Of a stretch of 64,000 bases of DNA, positions 32,127 through 43,400 are shown one piece after another. The notes under the pieces are model-generated. The model ran no database searches, had not been told where the DNA came from, and saw only the letters and a program-made list of their open reading frames with translations. Where the stretch lies: assembly GCA_043228905.1 (NCBI GenBank), contig JBHGNT010000021.1, forward strand, positions 8,556,001-8,620,000, read 5' to 3'. Numbering within the stretch: the first letter of the stretch is position 1; every line of letters starts with the position of its first letter. The position numbers were made by a program, and so were the translations under genes. The DNA is from Azolla caroliniana. Taxonomy: Eukaryota; Polypodiophyta.

Positions 32127-34330
32127 TCCACCCCCACCAAACCACACATCCACTGGTATGTGCCAAGAGGGAAAAGGTGAGAGATTTTGGCGACGGTGAT
32201 CAACCGGGTCCTCCGCCGTCCCGGCACCCGACCGCCTTGTCGGCTACTTCCGGCCCCGATCCGGTGGCTCCATCCGATCTGCCATATCCGACGTTTGCGC
32301 CTTCCTCCCCGATCGGTCCTCCCAGATGCGATTGTCGAACCGGCCACTCCGACTTTGTCCGCCATGTATGCCCTTCGATTGGACCTCCGGTCACTTCGGT
32401 TGTACGCCAGATTCCGTGCCTTGCGTGCTGCGTATGTCCCTCCGTCGGTCAATCGTCTCTGCGTCCTAGACACCTCTGCGTGCCAACTCTCTCCGCTCCG
32501 CGCTTGCCTTCCGTAGGCTCTTCTCGTGTGCCATTATCATTCCCCAAATGTGCGCTCGTTCTTCGGTCCTTAGGCATCCCCATTACACACTCCTTGCTTC
32601 CCCCTTGCTTGTCATGCTCTCTCGTCGAAGAGCGTACCATCATACCGACCTCCGCGTCAGTGTACCCCGTTTCGGCATCCTTTGCGGCTCTCATTACCAC
32701 TTCGTCTCGACTCGCACCCGCTTGGCTTTGCATACCCTCCAAAAAGCCGTGCTTTTTCTTCCCGGTGTGTACCCCTTTGTTCTCTGCGCACCATCCTTCT
32801 CTCCCACCGTTCATCCTCCGATCACGGCACCTTACCGCTCCATCTCTTGCCGCGTGCTTGCCTCTCAAAGGCTTAACTGGTCCGTCGTTGCCAGTCACTC
32901 GTTGCCGCTCTTCAGGGTGCATGCTTGCTTCTTGGCCCTTCGTCGGCCGTAGTGCATGCTCCGTTTTACGCCCTTTACTCGCCGTAGACCCGGCCTCCAT
33001 GCCGGCCTCTTCTCCCTTTGTTGCCATAGCCCGTTCTGACTCGGGCTTGCCATCTTGGCCCCGCTCGTCCATTATTTCATACCGGATACCCGCTCCGATC
33101 ACCTTGTCCGCTCCGGTAACCAACTCCTCGCTGCCACCTGCCATCTCTCCAGTCTTATGTTGATCCGCAACTCCCAAAGTCTCTAGAGTAGGTGTGGAGG
33201 GTCCCGCTCGTTTCCAGTCTTTCACGGAACCGTAGTCGTCATGCTTGCTCGGCCTCCTTCTCGCGCTCACCAGCTCCCACCATGTGTTGCAACTCGTCCT
33301 CCCCGATCTCCAATCATGCCGGCTTGGTCCTTACCCGGTTCGGTCCCGACCAATCATGTTCCGGTTTGGTTGGCTTCCTTCCATAACCATAACCGACCGA
33401 TAAGGGATCGGCCGAAAACTTCCGATCTTGCCAGCTCTTCTTCGGTTCAAGCCCGGTTGACCGGCCCCCGCATCATTCTTTTCCCGGTTCGCCTTCCAAT
33501 CGGGTCGGTTCCCGACCCTCTCCTTGTTGCCACTCTCGGCCTCCCCTTCGGTCCTTTTGTATATGCTCGTTCCGGGCCTCGCATCCTCCTCTTCGTTTCG
33601 GCCACCCGCCTTGCGGCCGCCACTATCCGTCACTCTAGGTCTCACACCAGCTCTCGGGCCGGATGCCGGAATCTCTAGAACTGGTGTGGGTAAGATCCCG
33701 GCACCGCCACTCATTATGTCTGTAGCCACCTCCATCCGGAAGTCGTTGTTCGTGGCTCGTCTCCAATCGCGGAAGCCTCGATTATGCTTGCCGCCTCCTC
33801 TTTCTCGATCTCCTTGCCGTCGTCTTGGTTGCTCGTCTTGCAGCCACCACCGTTCGTCACTCTAGCTCTCACACTGGCTCTCGGGCTGGATGCCAGAGTC
33901 TCTAGAACCGGTGTGGGTACTGCCCCAGCACCACCGCTCGTCTTCTCCCCGCTTGATGTTTCGGGCCACCGTCTCCCGAATCCTCCGCCCACTCTCGAAG
34001 TGGCGCTACCCGCTTTGTAGTCACCGGCCTCATCCATGGTCGTCCCTTTTCCGGAAAATGAGAGAGTCGCTTGCTCTGCACCCTCTCCCACGTCATCGTC
34101 GTTGCACGCTCTTCCGGCCTCCGCATAGGTCCCATTGTCCACGCATAGGGAGGCTTCTTCCTCCGCATCCTCCGATCGTCTTCGGCCTAACTCCATAATA
34201 AGCCCTTCTTCGGCTTCGAACTTCGCCTTCACGCTCTCGCACGCCTCCCATACCAATGCCTCTTGGTCGTACTCCTCCATATCATTACGCGTCGAGCCCT
34301 CTTCCGGCGGTAGTGCGTAGTCACTCACCG
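32127..34330 (-). other. GC-rich pol-less internal region of element B
   Basis: This occupies the place of pol. Minus-strand frames of 273 (33270-32449), 134 (33735-33331) and 204 codons (34328-33714) are open, hydrophilic and acidic/basic mixed, with no retrotransposon domain. A motif around PTPVLET(L)ASSPRA occurs near 33900 and 33660 and weakly near 33190 (TPTLETLG), so the region contains internal duplications. A plus-strand frame of 382 codons (32015-33163) also stays open, which shows that composition alone keeps frames open here. I cannot assign a function. Confidence 0.5.
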
Positions 34331-34385
34331 CTCTCTCTTCTCCATCGTTCGCGGGCCGTGTTGAGGCCGATCGGATCTCATCGTG

Positions 34386-35050
34386 TCACTCGCATACCCA
34401 TTCCACTTCAGACCACTCCTCAGTGAGACTGTGTGCTCCGTAATCATCTTGAAGCTCAAATACGAGGTCCATTCTTTTCTCTTGATGGACCGTCTTCAAA
34501 AATAGGAGGAATCTTGCTCCGAGAGTTGAGAGAAACGATGCTCGAACTCTCGGAATGCGTCCATCACGCTCCGATGGGGCTTCGCCGATGCCACCCACCG
34601 ATCGAACTCTTGCTGACTTCCCCCCTCCGGTTTCTCATACCCGTATGCATCCAATATAGCTCCCTCGAAGGACTCCCATGACTCATGAGCTTCTCGAAGC
34701 TCCTTGACCTCTTCGCGCGTCGATATGGCTGCCACTCGACCAAAAAAATCTAGTCGCATCGCTTCGTCCACGCCCCTCTCCGTCATTTCAGCATTGTAAG
34801 CTCCCAAAAATTTTGGAGCATCATCCCCGTTAAACCGGCCCACTCGACTGACCACCCTTTCAACGGCTTGTTGAGCCGCATCTCGCTTCGCCTTCTTCAG
34901 TTCGACATCCATCACGATCTTTGCCATTATCTCCGCAAAGTCAAAGTCTTTGTCTTCCATCTTCGTCCTCCCTTGCCGCCTCTTCACATCAGGTTCACCA
35001 AATATGTCGCGATATTCCGCAAGCGCATGTAGGATCCAAGGCGGGACCAC
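34386..35050 (-). CDS. Element B Gag, first copy
   Basis: Complete counterpart of the copy at 31600. The frame runs from the LTR through the primer site into Gag (184 codons to 34496). After a one-base frame change near 34500 it continues in the overlapping frame 34598-34386 with VFELQDDYGAHSLTEEWSEVEW. It spans the empty insertion site of element C (GTAAT at about 34440). It differs from the other copy by very few bases (one Ala to Val). Confidence 0.7.
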
Positions 35051-35577
35051 GGGGTTCTTGGACTAGGGAGTATAAGAGAAAGAGTAAGACAAGAAATGGA
35101 AGCTTAGCTCAAGAGGAGAAGGAATAAAACATTAACATTGAACGAGAAAATGATGGAGGCAAGATACACAAATGGTTTGTATTAAGAAGAACACCACACG
35201 CATTACAACTATGGCCGCATAGGCCGCACCCAATGACTACAAGAAAACCCTAACCGGATAAGCAAATGGAGAAGTATAGTAAAACCCTAAAGGAAACCCA
35301 AGAAGAAAACCCTAGAAGAAACCCTAACCGAAACCCTAAAACCGAATAGGAACCCTCGACCTAAGTGGTATACCTCTCTCCCTCAAAATAGGCAACTCCT
35401 TCACAAGTGACCCCTTGCTTCCTTTTATAGCCCAAGGAGGCAGGGACCTTACAATGTGGGATAAATGTCCCCTCTTTATTCTATACACCATTTACATTGT
35501 AGGTGTGCACATGTTGCACACCATCGACTTGCCCATTCCATCCCGGTTTCACACCGTAACCAGAAATCTTCGCAACA
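35005..35577 (-). repeat. Element B LTR, right copy (5' LTR)
   Basis: 573 bp, TGTTGCGAAG at 35577 to CGCGACA at 35005, with the same AAACCCTA boxes (35245-35345) and TATA as the left copy. It abuts gypsy A sequence at 35578. Confidence 0.92.
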
Positions 35578-36370
35578 ACGTGCAAGATCGAGAGTAGGTG
35601 GGTCTCCTGCTAGAGATGGATGACAAGTTGAAGGCCGATTGGGCTGTGGTAAAGAGACTCTGCAACCATTTCGATAAGCAACCCAAGTGGAGCGACGAGG
35701 GTTCGTCGACTACGGGACCAGTCACGGCAAGGAAGTTTGAAGAGTCGTTGCTACCGTGAAAGGAGGAGACCCGAAGTTGGCTTGAGACAGGCTCGGCCCC
35801 AACCGGCGTGGTCAAGGGCCCATCCGGAGGAGCGGGTCTGGAAGATCTGACACAGATGGTGCGTGATCTTCAGATCGCACAAGCCGGAGAGACAGCGGTG
35901 CATGTGGTGCGACGCGGTCGGCCACAACAAAAGAGACTGCGCAAAATTTACGGAAGTGCTCAGAAGTAATGTGGTTTACCTGTTGAACGGGCGGGTACAC
36001 GCTAATGACAACCGGAGATCCCGGGAGATGAATAGCGGACGCAGCGGAAGGAAGCGAGTGATGGAGGAAGCTGCGGCGTGCCACGAGGAGGCCGTTCACT
36101 ATTCTGCGTCGACTGGGATGCATGTCAGAGGCGACAGAGGCCAAAGGACGAAGGATTCTGCATTTTGGTCGTCGGTACTAAGAGGCCACTCTAGAGTACG
36201 GCTGAAGAGGGAGGAACTGGACCACGCGGAGAAGTGGATCCGGGAAGTCACAGGGTGGTCCGATCCGGTTGAGGAGAAGACCGGGTTTGTGGAAGCAATG
36301 TGCCAGATCTATGAAGTTCTGGTAGAGGACAAGCGTGCGGGAAAGGCTAGTGGACCGGACCCCTGAATCG
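35578..36370 (+). pseudogene. Gypsy A Gag C-terminal part with zinc knuckle
   Basis: Continuation of A after insert B. Frame 35863-36366 begins with a CCHC zinc knuckle, C-x2-C-x4-H-x4-C (CMWCDAVGHNKRDC), then RSNVVYLLNGRVHAND, shared with element E. It ends in a hydrophilic linker near EDKRAGKASGPDP. The region 35578-35860 has several stops. The capsid middle is missing because of the B insertion. Confidence 0.8.
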
Positions 36371-36840
36371 GTATGAGACTGGGTTCGGACCGAGGAAGAA
36401 CGATGCTGGTAATCCTAGCATACCGGACAAAACGAAGCAGGCTGGCTACCGACTGAGCACGAAGATTGAGAGATCGACGAGCTTGCGGAAGGTCCTTGAA
36501 GAGCGGATCCTCAACAACAAGGTGGAGTTGTCATTGAGAGAAGTGCTCGGAATTGCGAAGAGGGAATTCCACGATTCCATCATGGATTTGGTAAAGCGCA
36601 AACGACTCTCGATGGAGCCGGAACCGGAGAAGCCCGTGGAAGTACGGACAACGCACCTGGAGGAGGAAGCCTTGGAGGATGAGTTGGCAGAGAGCCACTA
36701 CTCAAAGATACATTGGGCAAGAGCTACTACGGAGACCCCGGTCTGGATCGGGAACGTCGAGGAGCCTGTGGTAGCATTGATAGACCATGGATCCGAAATC
36801 AACCTGATGTCCATGGACTTCTACAGGAAGGGGAAATAGC
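36371..36840 (+). pseudogene. Gypsy A protease
   Basis: Frame 36483-36839 contains a linker (RKVLEERILNNKVELSLREVLG) and an aspartic-protease-like active site VVALIDHGSEINLMS at 36776-36812. The usual D-S/T-G is D-H-G here and D-Q-G in element E. A TAG ends the frame at 36837 where element E reads through (GKWPI). Confidence 0.82.
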
Positions 36841-38400
36841 CAATCAACACCAAGCAAGGGTGGAAAATACTCGCGGCTACACGCGTTACGGAGGAGTTGC
36901 ACAGAGCGTGCCCGAATGTGCATGTAAAGATCGGCGGCATCGAAATAGACCAGCATTTCTTCATGTAGGAAACATCCTCACACCCGGTTATACTTGGAAA
37001 GCCATACATTACGGCGGCTCGTATGGAGACCAAGGTGTTGGACAACGGTTCTGCGTACGCGTGGGTGAAAAGCCAAGATGGGCGTCACTCTGTCCAATTT
37101 TTGATGGTACGACCGAACCATGAGCACAACCGTGAGACTCTCGGCAGTTATGGCTGAGAGGATTTCTAGAGAGGGCTATCAAGGCGTGGGGCCATGATAG
37201 TCTGGACACCCTGGAAGAACCCCACACGTGTACCATAGGTAGGAAGTTTTGGTTCTCCGATAACGGAGGTTGTATGCTAAATGGCATCAGCGACCGGGAA
37301 AGGAAGTGAGTAGAGAAGCGCCTCAGGGTGTACGGAGCCCTCCGCCCCGACGAAGAGATTGGCGGTGCTATTGAGGCGGTCTCTTTCGACGACACCCTCG
37401 AAGAGATAAGGAAGTTGTTCGAAGGAAGCCGGGTGATTCCTGTTAATTCCGTGGAAATGTACGAAGTCATTGCGGGCTTCGGGGAAGAGGTCGGGTCGGA
37501 TCGGACGGCCCGCGTAAACACGAAATACAAGACTCTGGACTAGAAGTTGAGGCTGGTGGCGGCTCCCTTTCCGGAGGGCAGCAAGGAACAGATAAAGGGG
37601 GTCGTGTCGGACCTAAGTTTACGGAATCCGGCCGGCATAGGACATCGGTTCATCAATAAAACGCTACGGGATCTCAAGGTCGGTGGGGGTGGCTTTCTAC
37701 TACCGGCGGAGGAGGACCGGTTTCGGAAAATGCATCGGAAGGCTTTCGCATTCTTGCCGGATAAGATCAGGTGCGTGGACCCGACGATAGTTGAACCAAT
37801 GGTTATCTTCACGGTACCGCATGTGCCATGGAACCTCAAACCGATTCCAATACCAAGAGCTCACATGCCGAAATTGATGGAGCTACTGAAGCAGAAGGTG
37901 GAGATGGGCATCCTCGAGCCGTCGAGTGCCCCGTATTCGAATCGGTGGTTTACAATACTGAAGAAGAACGACACGTTGCGCTTCATTCAAGATTTGCAGT
38001 CGGTCAACAAAGTGACTATAAGAAACGTAGGGATCAGGCCGACGATTGACGAGTTTGCAGAGGTCTTCGCTGGAAGGTCGGTCTATTCGATTTGTGATCT
38101 ATACTTGGGATATGATCAATTCCAACTAGCCGTAGAGAGCACGGATATTACGACAATGCGGACTCCTCTGTGTTTGGTGTTGATAAGTACCCTCCCGCAA
38201 GGAGGGACCAACTCGATGACGCACATGGTGAACGCAATGAATAAAGTGCTAAGGGACCGCATCCCAAACGTTACCATGCTGTTTTTGGATGACATCCTAA
38301 TCAAAGGATGTCCAGTGGAGGATATGGACAAATCGGTCGGACCGGACGGGTGCCGTAAGTTTGTGGCGGACCACATCGAAGACTGCAAAAAGGTGCTATA
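36841..38400 (+). pseudogene. Gypsy A reverse transcriptase
   Basis: The main frame 37547-38401 carries the entry segment VPWNLKPIPIPRAHMPKLMEL, GILEPSSAPYSNRWF, FIQDLQSVNKVTI, LPQGGTNSMTHMVNAMNKVL and the catalytic box MLFLDDILIKG (38282-38296). The two Asp of the YxDD-type motif are intact. Stops at 37541 and 38399 and frame changes upstream disable it. Its wording is closest to elements E and I. Confidence 0.88.
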
Positions 38401-39009
38401 GAGGCTCGAGAGCGCGTGGCTCACCTTCTCCAGAGAGAAATCAGCTTTCGGGCAGTCTAAAATCATGGTGGTCGGACACTTGTGCGGGCCTTACAGCCGG
38501 AAACCGTCTCCGGCGAAAGTGGAAGCCATCTCCGCGATGAAGAAAGAATGCAAGTCGGTTACGAAGGTTCAGAGGTTCTTGGGCGCGTGCGCATTCTACC
38601 ACATTTAGGTCCCACATTACGCACACGTTGCGGGGCCACTCTACGGATTGTTGAACAAAGGGCGTAGGTTCAGGTGGACAAAGGAACATACAAAGTCAGT
38701 TTAGAGGTTGAAGGAAGCACTAACTGCGGGACCGGCACTTTAGAAAGCAGTTTATGGCAACGAGGTTCCGATCTACGTGACCATTGACACGAGCCCGACC
38801 GGAATCAGATGGGTGGTCAACCAGGAGGATGAGAGTGGCACAAGGTTCCCCATCCAATTCGGAGCGAAGGTACTAAGCGAGCGGCAGCGAGGGTACACCC
38901 AGGTTAAGTGCGAACTTTGGGGTATCGTTTCGGCAGTCAAGGCCGACAAAGACTATCTTATTGGGACAGATGTAATAATCGAGTCAAACCGCCTACCGAT
39001 CCTCGGTAT
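38401..39009 (+). pseudogene. Gypsy A RNase H, first part
   Basis: TIDTSPTGIRWVVNQED, RFPIQFGAKVLSERQRGY and CELWGIVSAVK identify the RNase H of this clade. The frame is cut at 39010 by a solo LTR and resumes at 39361. The RT-RNase H connection at 38401-38770 has several TAG codons. Confidence 0.85.
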
Positions 39010-39360
39010 TGTTAAGATTCTATTACTAATCAATAGACCAAAGTAAAGTAAAAGAAGGAAAATAGAATGGATAAAATAACTCGTTCCACCCGACCACCCC
39101 CGAGCTATGATCTAGACATAGCCAACCTACCACCGACGTCCCATACCGCCGGATATTAGGATGACTAATACCTTGGAAGAGATAAACACGATCATCGAGA
39201 TGAAAAGGCTCTCCATTCATTGGTTGTCCAAATCATGATAGTGCATGCACCTATCATTCCTTCTATCCAATCATTAATCCCTTTTTAAGATTAGTGAACA
39301 TGCCCTTCACTAATGTAAATATTGGTGACCTACCCTCACGAACGTTATGTGTACATAGCA
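39010..39360 (-). mobile_element. Solo LTR in gypsy A RNase H
   Basis: 351 bp between perfect GGTAT duplications (39005-39009, 39361-39365), TG...CA ends. Its middle (CCACCCGACCACCCCCGAG, then ACGTCCCATACCGCC) resembles the minus strand of the element C LTR, so it is probably a related family in minus orientation. Confidence 0.92.
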
Positions 39361-40361
39361 GGTATGGTTTCCGGTTGCGCGACACTGGACTTGGCAATAC
39401 TAAGGTGGATCGCCTACATTAATTCCCTGAATCCGGAGATATGGCATATCTCCGGAAAGGACAATGCCATAGCCGACATGCACTCGAGAGCACGGTTTGA
39501 TGACGAGGGTGGCATGGTTTCTGAGGACGAAGAAGTCGGCGTGGACTTCTTCGAGTCGGCTCGCATAGCGGCAAGGGAGGGGAGCACTCCGGCACTTAAC
39601 GAATTTAACGAGGACGAATACAAGGGGGAGTGGCTCCAGATCGGCAAGTACTTGAGGACGTTGACACTAGACGCGGCATGGACGATGGACGAGGCAAACC
39701 GGATTCGGAAGAAGGTGTACCGGTTCTTCCTACGGGACGAGAGCTTATGGAGGCATTTGAAAAAGCGAAACTGTGTCCCATTCCGCGTAGCGGCAAGAGT
39801 AGAGGAACAAAAGGCATTGTTATTGGCGTATCACGAGAGTCCTTGGGTCGGACATAGTGGAACGTGGGCCACAATCGAGAAGCTGAAGGAAAGGTATTGG
39901 TGGTCGGGAATGTATCGGGACGTGCACCAATTCGTGATGACCTGTAAGAGCTGCCAGATGCATTCCACGATCTGACACCGAGACGAGTTGCACCCGACCT
40001 ACCCGCCGACCATCCATTACAAGTGGATGGTGGACTTAGTGACGATGTCAATGGGGGTAGGGCAGATGTGGTACCTGGTGCTTGCCCGAGAGGACCTAAC
40101 AAACTGAGTGGACGGTCATGCATTGCAGAACAAACAACCGCGGCCGTGTGCTGGTTCCTGATCGAGGAGGTGATATGCCGGTATAGGTGCGTGGGGAAGA
40201 TTGTGGCTGACCGAGGAGAGCTGGACACACAGGAAGCCGGGGAACTTTTCGGCCGATTAGGGGTTAAGCTCTCTCTCACAACGGCGTATAATCCGAAGGC
40301 GAACGGAAAGGTGGAGTGCAGACACGAGTTGATCATGAAGGCAATAGTACGAGCATGCAAA
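39361..40361 (+). pseudogene. Gypsy A RNase H end and integrase
   Basis: Frame 39322-39975 continues RNase H (ILRWIAYINSLNPEIWHISGKDNA) and enters integrase with the HHCC finger (H-x3-H in YHESPWVGH, then CKSCQMH). A stop (39973) and a frameshift near 40105 follow. Frame 40023-40517 gives VADRGELD and AYNPKANGKVE, the second Asp and the Glu of the catalytic triad. The integrase stops at 40361, fused to LTR sequence, so its C-terminal domain is deleted. Confidence 0.88.
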
Positions 40362-40547
40362 GGACCTCTATCTAACTCGCGTGTAGTTGTGTTTTCGTCT
40401 GAACCGGTGAGCATGGTGCTTGCCAGGAACCAGTACTTGCCGATCCATCGCTTCCGTTCTCTTCCTTCTCTTTTTTCGCACACTCCTTGGTTCAGAGCCT
40501 CCGCGGTTCTGCCTTAGTTTCTTGTGCGCACACATAACAACCCGACA
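40362..40547 (+). repeat. 3' LTR remnant of gypsy A
   Basis: The last ~185 bp of the A LTR, matching 24270-24453 and ending AACAACCCGACA. It is joined directly to integrase codons, so an internal deletion removed the 3' end of pol, the purine tract and most of the LTR. Confidence 0.85.
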
Positions 40548-40548
40548 C

Positions 40549-41250
40549 CGTGATGGGAACGCCCAGGTCCTTCATGATGCATTTGAGCTAGACAGATTCG
40601 CACGCGGCGACTGCCATGCCCCTGCATTCAGTCTCCGTGCTCGACAGTGCGATTGTCGGATGTTTCTTGTTGCTCCAGGAGAAGACGAATCCGGAAGTGG
40701 ATCGTCTATCGACCTTATAACTGGCCCAGTCTACATCTGTGTACCCTTCGAGTCAAATAAGTGTATTCGACTTATACATGATGTCGTAATCCATCGTTGT
40801 ACGGACATACCAAAGTATCCATGCCCCTGCATTCGGTCTCCGTGCTCGACAGTGCGATTGTCGGATGTTTCTTGTTGCTCTAGGAGAAGACGAATCCGAA
40901 GTGGATCGTCTATCGGCCTTATAACTGGCCCAGTCTGCATCCGTGTACCCTTTGAGTCGAATAAGCGTATTCGACTTATACATGATGTCGTAATCCATCA
41001 TTGTACGGACATACCAAAGTATCCTCTTAGCACAATCGTGATGATCATTTCGTGGGTTCTAGATGAATTGGCTAAGTAGGCCGACTGAATATTTAAGATC
41101 AGATCGTGTGACGGTTAGATAGATTAGGTTGCCGATCAATTGCTGATACTGAGTTGGTTCACACTTGGCCGTGGCCGAATCAACATCAAGCTTGAGATTT
41201 CGGTCGAGAGAGGTAGACACAGGTTTGCACTCGGTCATTCCGAACATGTA
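40549..41250 (-). pseudogene. Copia F RNase H with tandem duplication
   Basis: Minus-strand RNase H segment GYTDADWASYKADRRSTS, duplicated head to tail (units start at 40615 and 40820, period about 205 bp). Because 205 is not a multiple of three, the second copy shifts frame. The end next to 40549 (LKCIMKDLGVPIT) runs on into the block at 23712 across gypsy A. RT thumb sequence (MFGMTECKPVSTSLD) lies at 41059-41247. Confidence 0.88.
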
Positions 41251-42340
41251 GTGTAAGATCAGAACGTAGTGGCGTTGAGTGATCTATATCCCGATACCAA
41301 GGAAGTAATGGAGCTCGTGCATATCTTTCATTTCGAATATGCCGAATAGGAGTGATTTTACCTTATTAATCTTGGCGAGATCCTTTCCACCGATTACTAG
41401 ATCATCCATGTACAAGATGATGACCATTGGGTTGTTCAACTCATTTCAGATGTACATGGAGTTGTCCGATTTCGACACTCGAAAGTCAATTTGATCAAGA
41501 TATTGAGTGATCTTCGAATGTCAAGCACGTGGTGCTTCTTTAGTCTACACACTGCTTTCGGATGATTTTTCGATTCAAATCTAGGTGGTTTGTACCATGT
41601 ACACCTCCTCTTCTAATTCTCCTTGAAGAAAGGTGTTCTTAACGTCCATTTGGTGGAGATGCCACCCTTTCGCAGTTGCGAGTGCAATTACAGTCCGCAC
41701 AGTCATCACTTTTGCCACCGAGGCAAAGGTCTCCTCATAATCGACTCCGTGCATTTGTGCGTATCCTTTTGCAATGAGTCTGCTTTGAAGTGATTTACAG
41801 AGCCCTCAGCATTGTATTTGACATTATAGATCCATCTACAACCAATCACTTTCCTGTGAGGTGAATGGGGAACAAGATCCCATGTCTCGTTTTCGCACAA
41901 GGTTTGCATTTCTTCATTCATCGCGTCAACCCATCGCGACTCCTTCATGACTTCGGAAAGTGTTTCCGGCTCTCGGACAGTTGCTACCTTCATCATAAAG
42001 GCATAATGATACACCATGTACTCATCGTAGCCAAATCGGCTTACGGGGGGTTCTTTTCACGGGTGGACCGGCGTAGCTTCTCGTTCGCGGAGACTAATAC
42101 TTTCTTCACTCCATTCGTCTGGATGATCGGGATGTCCAAGACTTCGAACTCACTGTTAAGGGAGTGAGTTGACTCATTATCAATTGAATCTTCATATGCG
42201 GACATCTTGGCCTTCCCTTTATCGACTCATGAGGGGTTACGTCGTGTACCCCAAAGATTGTACACTTGTTCATGAGATATACGGTCGTGTTCGTCGCTTC
42301 TTCCCAATATGATTTCGGCAGGTTCTTCTCATTCATCATT
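41251..42340 (-). pseudogene. Copia F reverse transcriptase
   Basis: The catalytic box LYMDDLV is encoded on the minus strand near 41400. RT start WRDAMNEEM-type sequence with ETWDLVPHSPHRKVIGCRWIYNVKY lies at 41706-42017. The integrase end and linker (SYWEEATNTTVYLMNKC) lie at 42106-42339. Frames alternate with several stops. Confidence 0.85.
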
Positions 42341-43032
42341 GCCCGTGCAACCTCTACTATGTGCCGATTCTTCCGTTCGACTACACCATTTTGCTGAGGT
42401 GTATATCGACACGAGAACTCTCATCGAATTCCTTCCTTTTGGAGATATGCCATAAATTCGTCCGAGAAATACTCCTTTGCTCCATCTGATCAAAGGCATC
42501 GTACGTGTTGACCCGTGGCTTTTTCGACTTCATTTTTAAACTTTTGGAAGTGTCCGAACACTTCGCTCTTCTGCCGCATAGGGTAGATCCAGGTGTGCTT
42601 GGAGAAGTCGTCGTTGAACATGACATAGTAGCGGCAACCTCCAAATGTTGCAGTCTGGGTTGGTCCCAACACATATGAATGTACTACATCCAGGATCCCT
42701 TTACTGACGTTCCTCTCTTCTGAGAATGGATGTCGGTGTTGTTTCCCAAATTGGCATGCCCCGCATATGCTCGTAATCTCTTTCTCCATAAATGTCGGGA
42801 GTCTGATTACGACTCCTTTCAATTGCACATTCCGGAGCTTTTGGAGATTGATGTGGCCGATTCTCTTGTGCCACAGTTTCAAGTTTGTTTCAATTTTGAG
42901 GCCTTTTGCGAACATAGTCGATTTCACCTCCTTTGATTTGAGGATGAACATTTGGCCTTCTCGGCGACCATGCACTATGATTTGATCGTCCTTTTCAATG
43001 AAGCACCCTTCATTATTGAATTGTACTTGCAT
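42341..43032 (-). pseudogene. Copia F integrase
   Basis: Frame 43032-42490 holds the integrase zinc finger (LWHKRIGHINLQKLR, then CGACQFGKQHRHPF) and the start of the core. The first catalytic Asp, normally in HSD(V/I)WGP, is Tyr here (VVHSYVLGP). The core continues with FNDDFSKHTW. Confidence 0.87.
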
Positions 43033-43400
43033 ACCTTGTTCGACAATCTAGCCGACCGAGACCAGGTTTTTTGTGATGGTTGGGACATGCAAGACGTTCT
43101 TGAGGTAGGTTTTTTTGCCGTCATTTCCGAATGGAACATTTTTGACATGCCAAATTGGGTGAGTTGTATCATCTCCGATTTCGACATAGTCGGTTCAATC
43201 GGGCTTTCGTAATTCTTGGAACCAATCTTCATGGGACATCATGTGATTGGATGTTCCCAAGACAACAAACCATATCCTATCTGAAGAAGAGGTACTAGTC
43301 GGGGCTTGTGCCGACATCGAATGTGTTTGATCGTCATAGTCGGAATTCGAATCGTAGTTCGTGAGTTGTCAACTAGTCAAAAACAAGTCTCGTATCTTTT
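43033..43400 (-). pseudogene. Copia F protease region
   Basis: The minus-strand translation near 43250 reads WFVVLGTSNHMMSHEDWF, aligned with the copia protease site W-x-x-D-S-G-A-S-x-H-M. The catalytic D-S-G is lost. Confidence 0.75.

Larger units (their letters stand above)
24605..35577 (-). mobile_element. Pol-less tandem LTR element B
   Basis: Minus strand. From right to left: LTR (35577-35005), gag, a GC-rich region with long frames but no pol (34440-32127), LTR (32126-31555), a second gag copy (31546-30990), element C, and a second start of the GC-rich region truncated at about 24605. This is the LTR-body-LTR-body structure expected from unequal recombination or a tandem integrant. Gag copies are about 99% identical by eye. 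No protease, RT, RNase H or integrase was found. Confidence 0.75.
23713..40548 (+). mobile_element. Gypsy element A (degenerate, with nested inserts)
   Basis: A plus-strand Ty3/gypsy element inserted in the RNase H of copia F. It has a 5' LTR, primer site, gag start, then after insert B the gag tail, protease, RT, RNase H and integrase, and only the last ~185 bp of the 3' LTR. A candidate 5-bp duplication CGTGA flanks it (23708-23712 and 40549-40553), one base off the expected TG/CA ends. Same clade as elements E and I. Dead: many stops, and loss of the integrase end and most of the 3' LTR. Confidence 0.8.

Noticed and set aside
32015-33163. 382-codon plus-strand frame
   Set aside because: Antisense to the internal region of element B; Pro/Ser/Arg-rich composition reflects GC bias, and opposite-strand frames overlap it.
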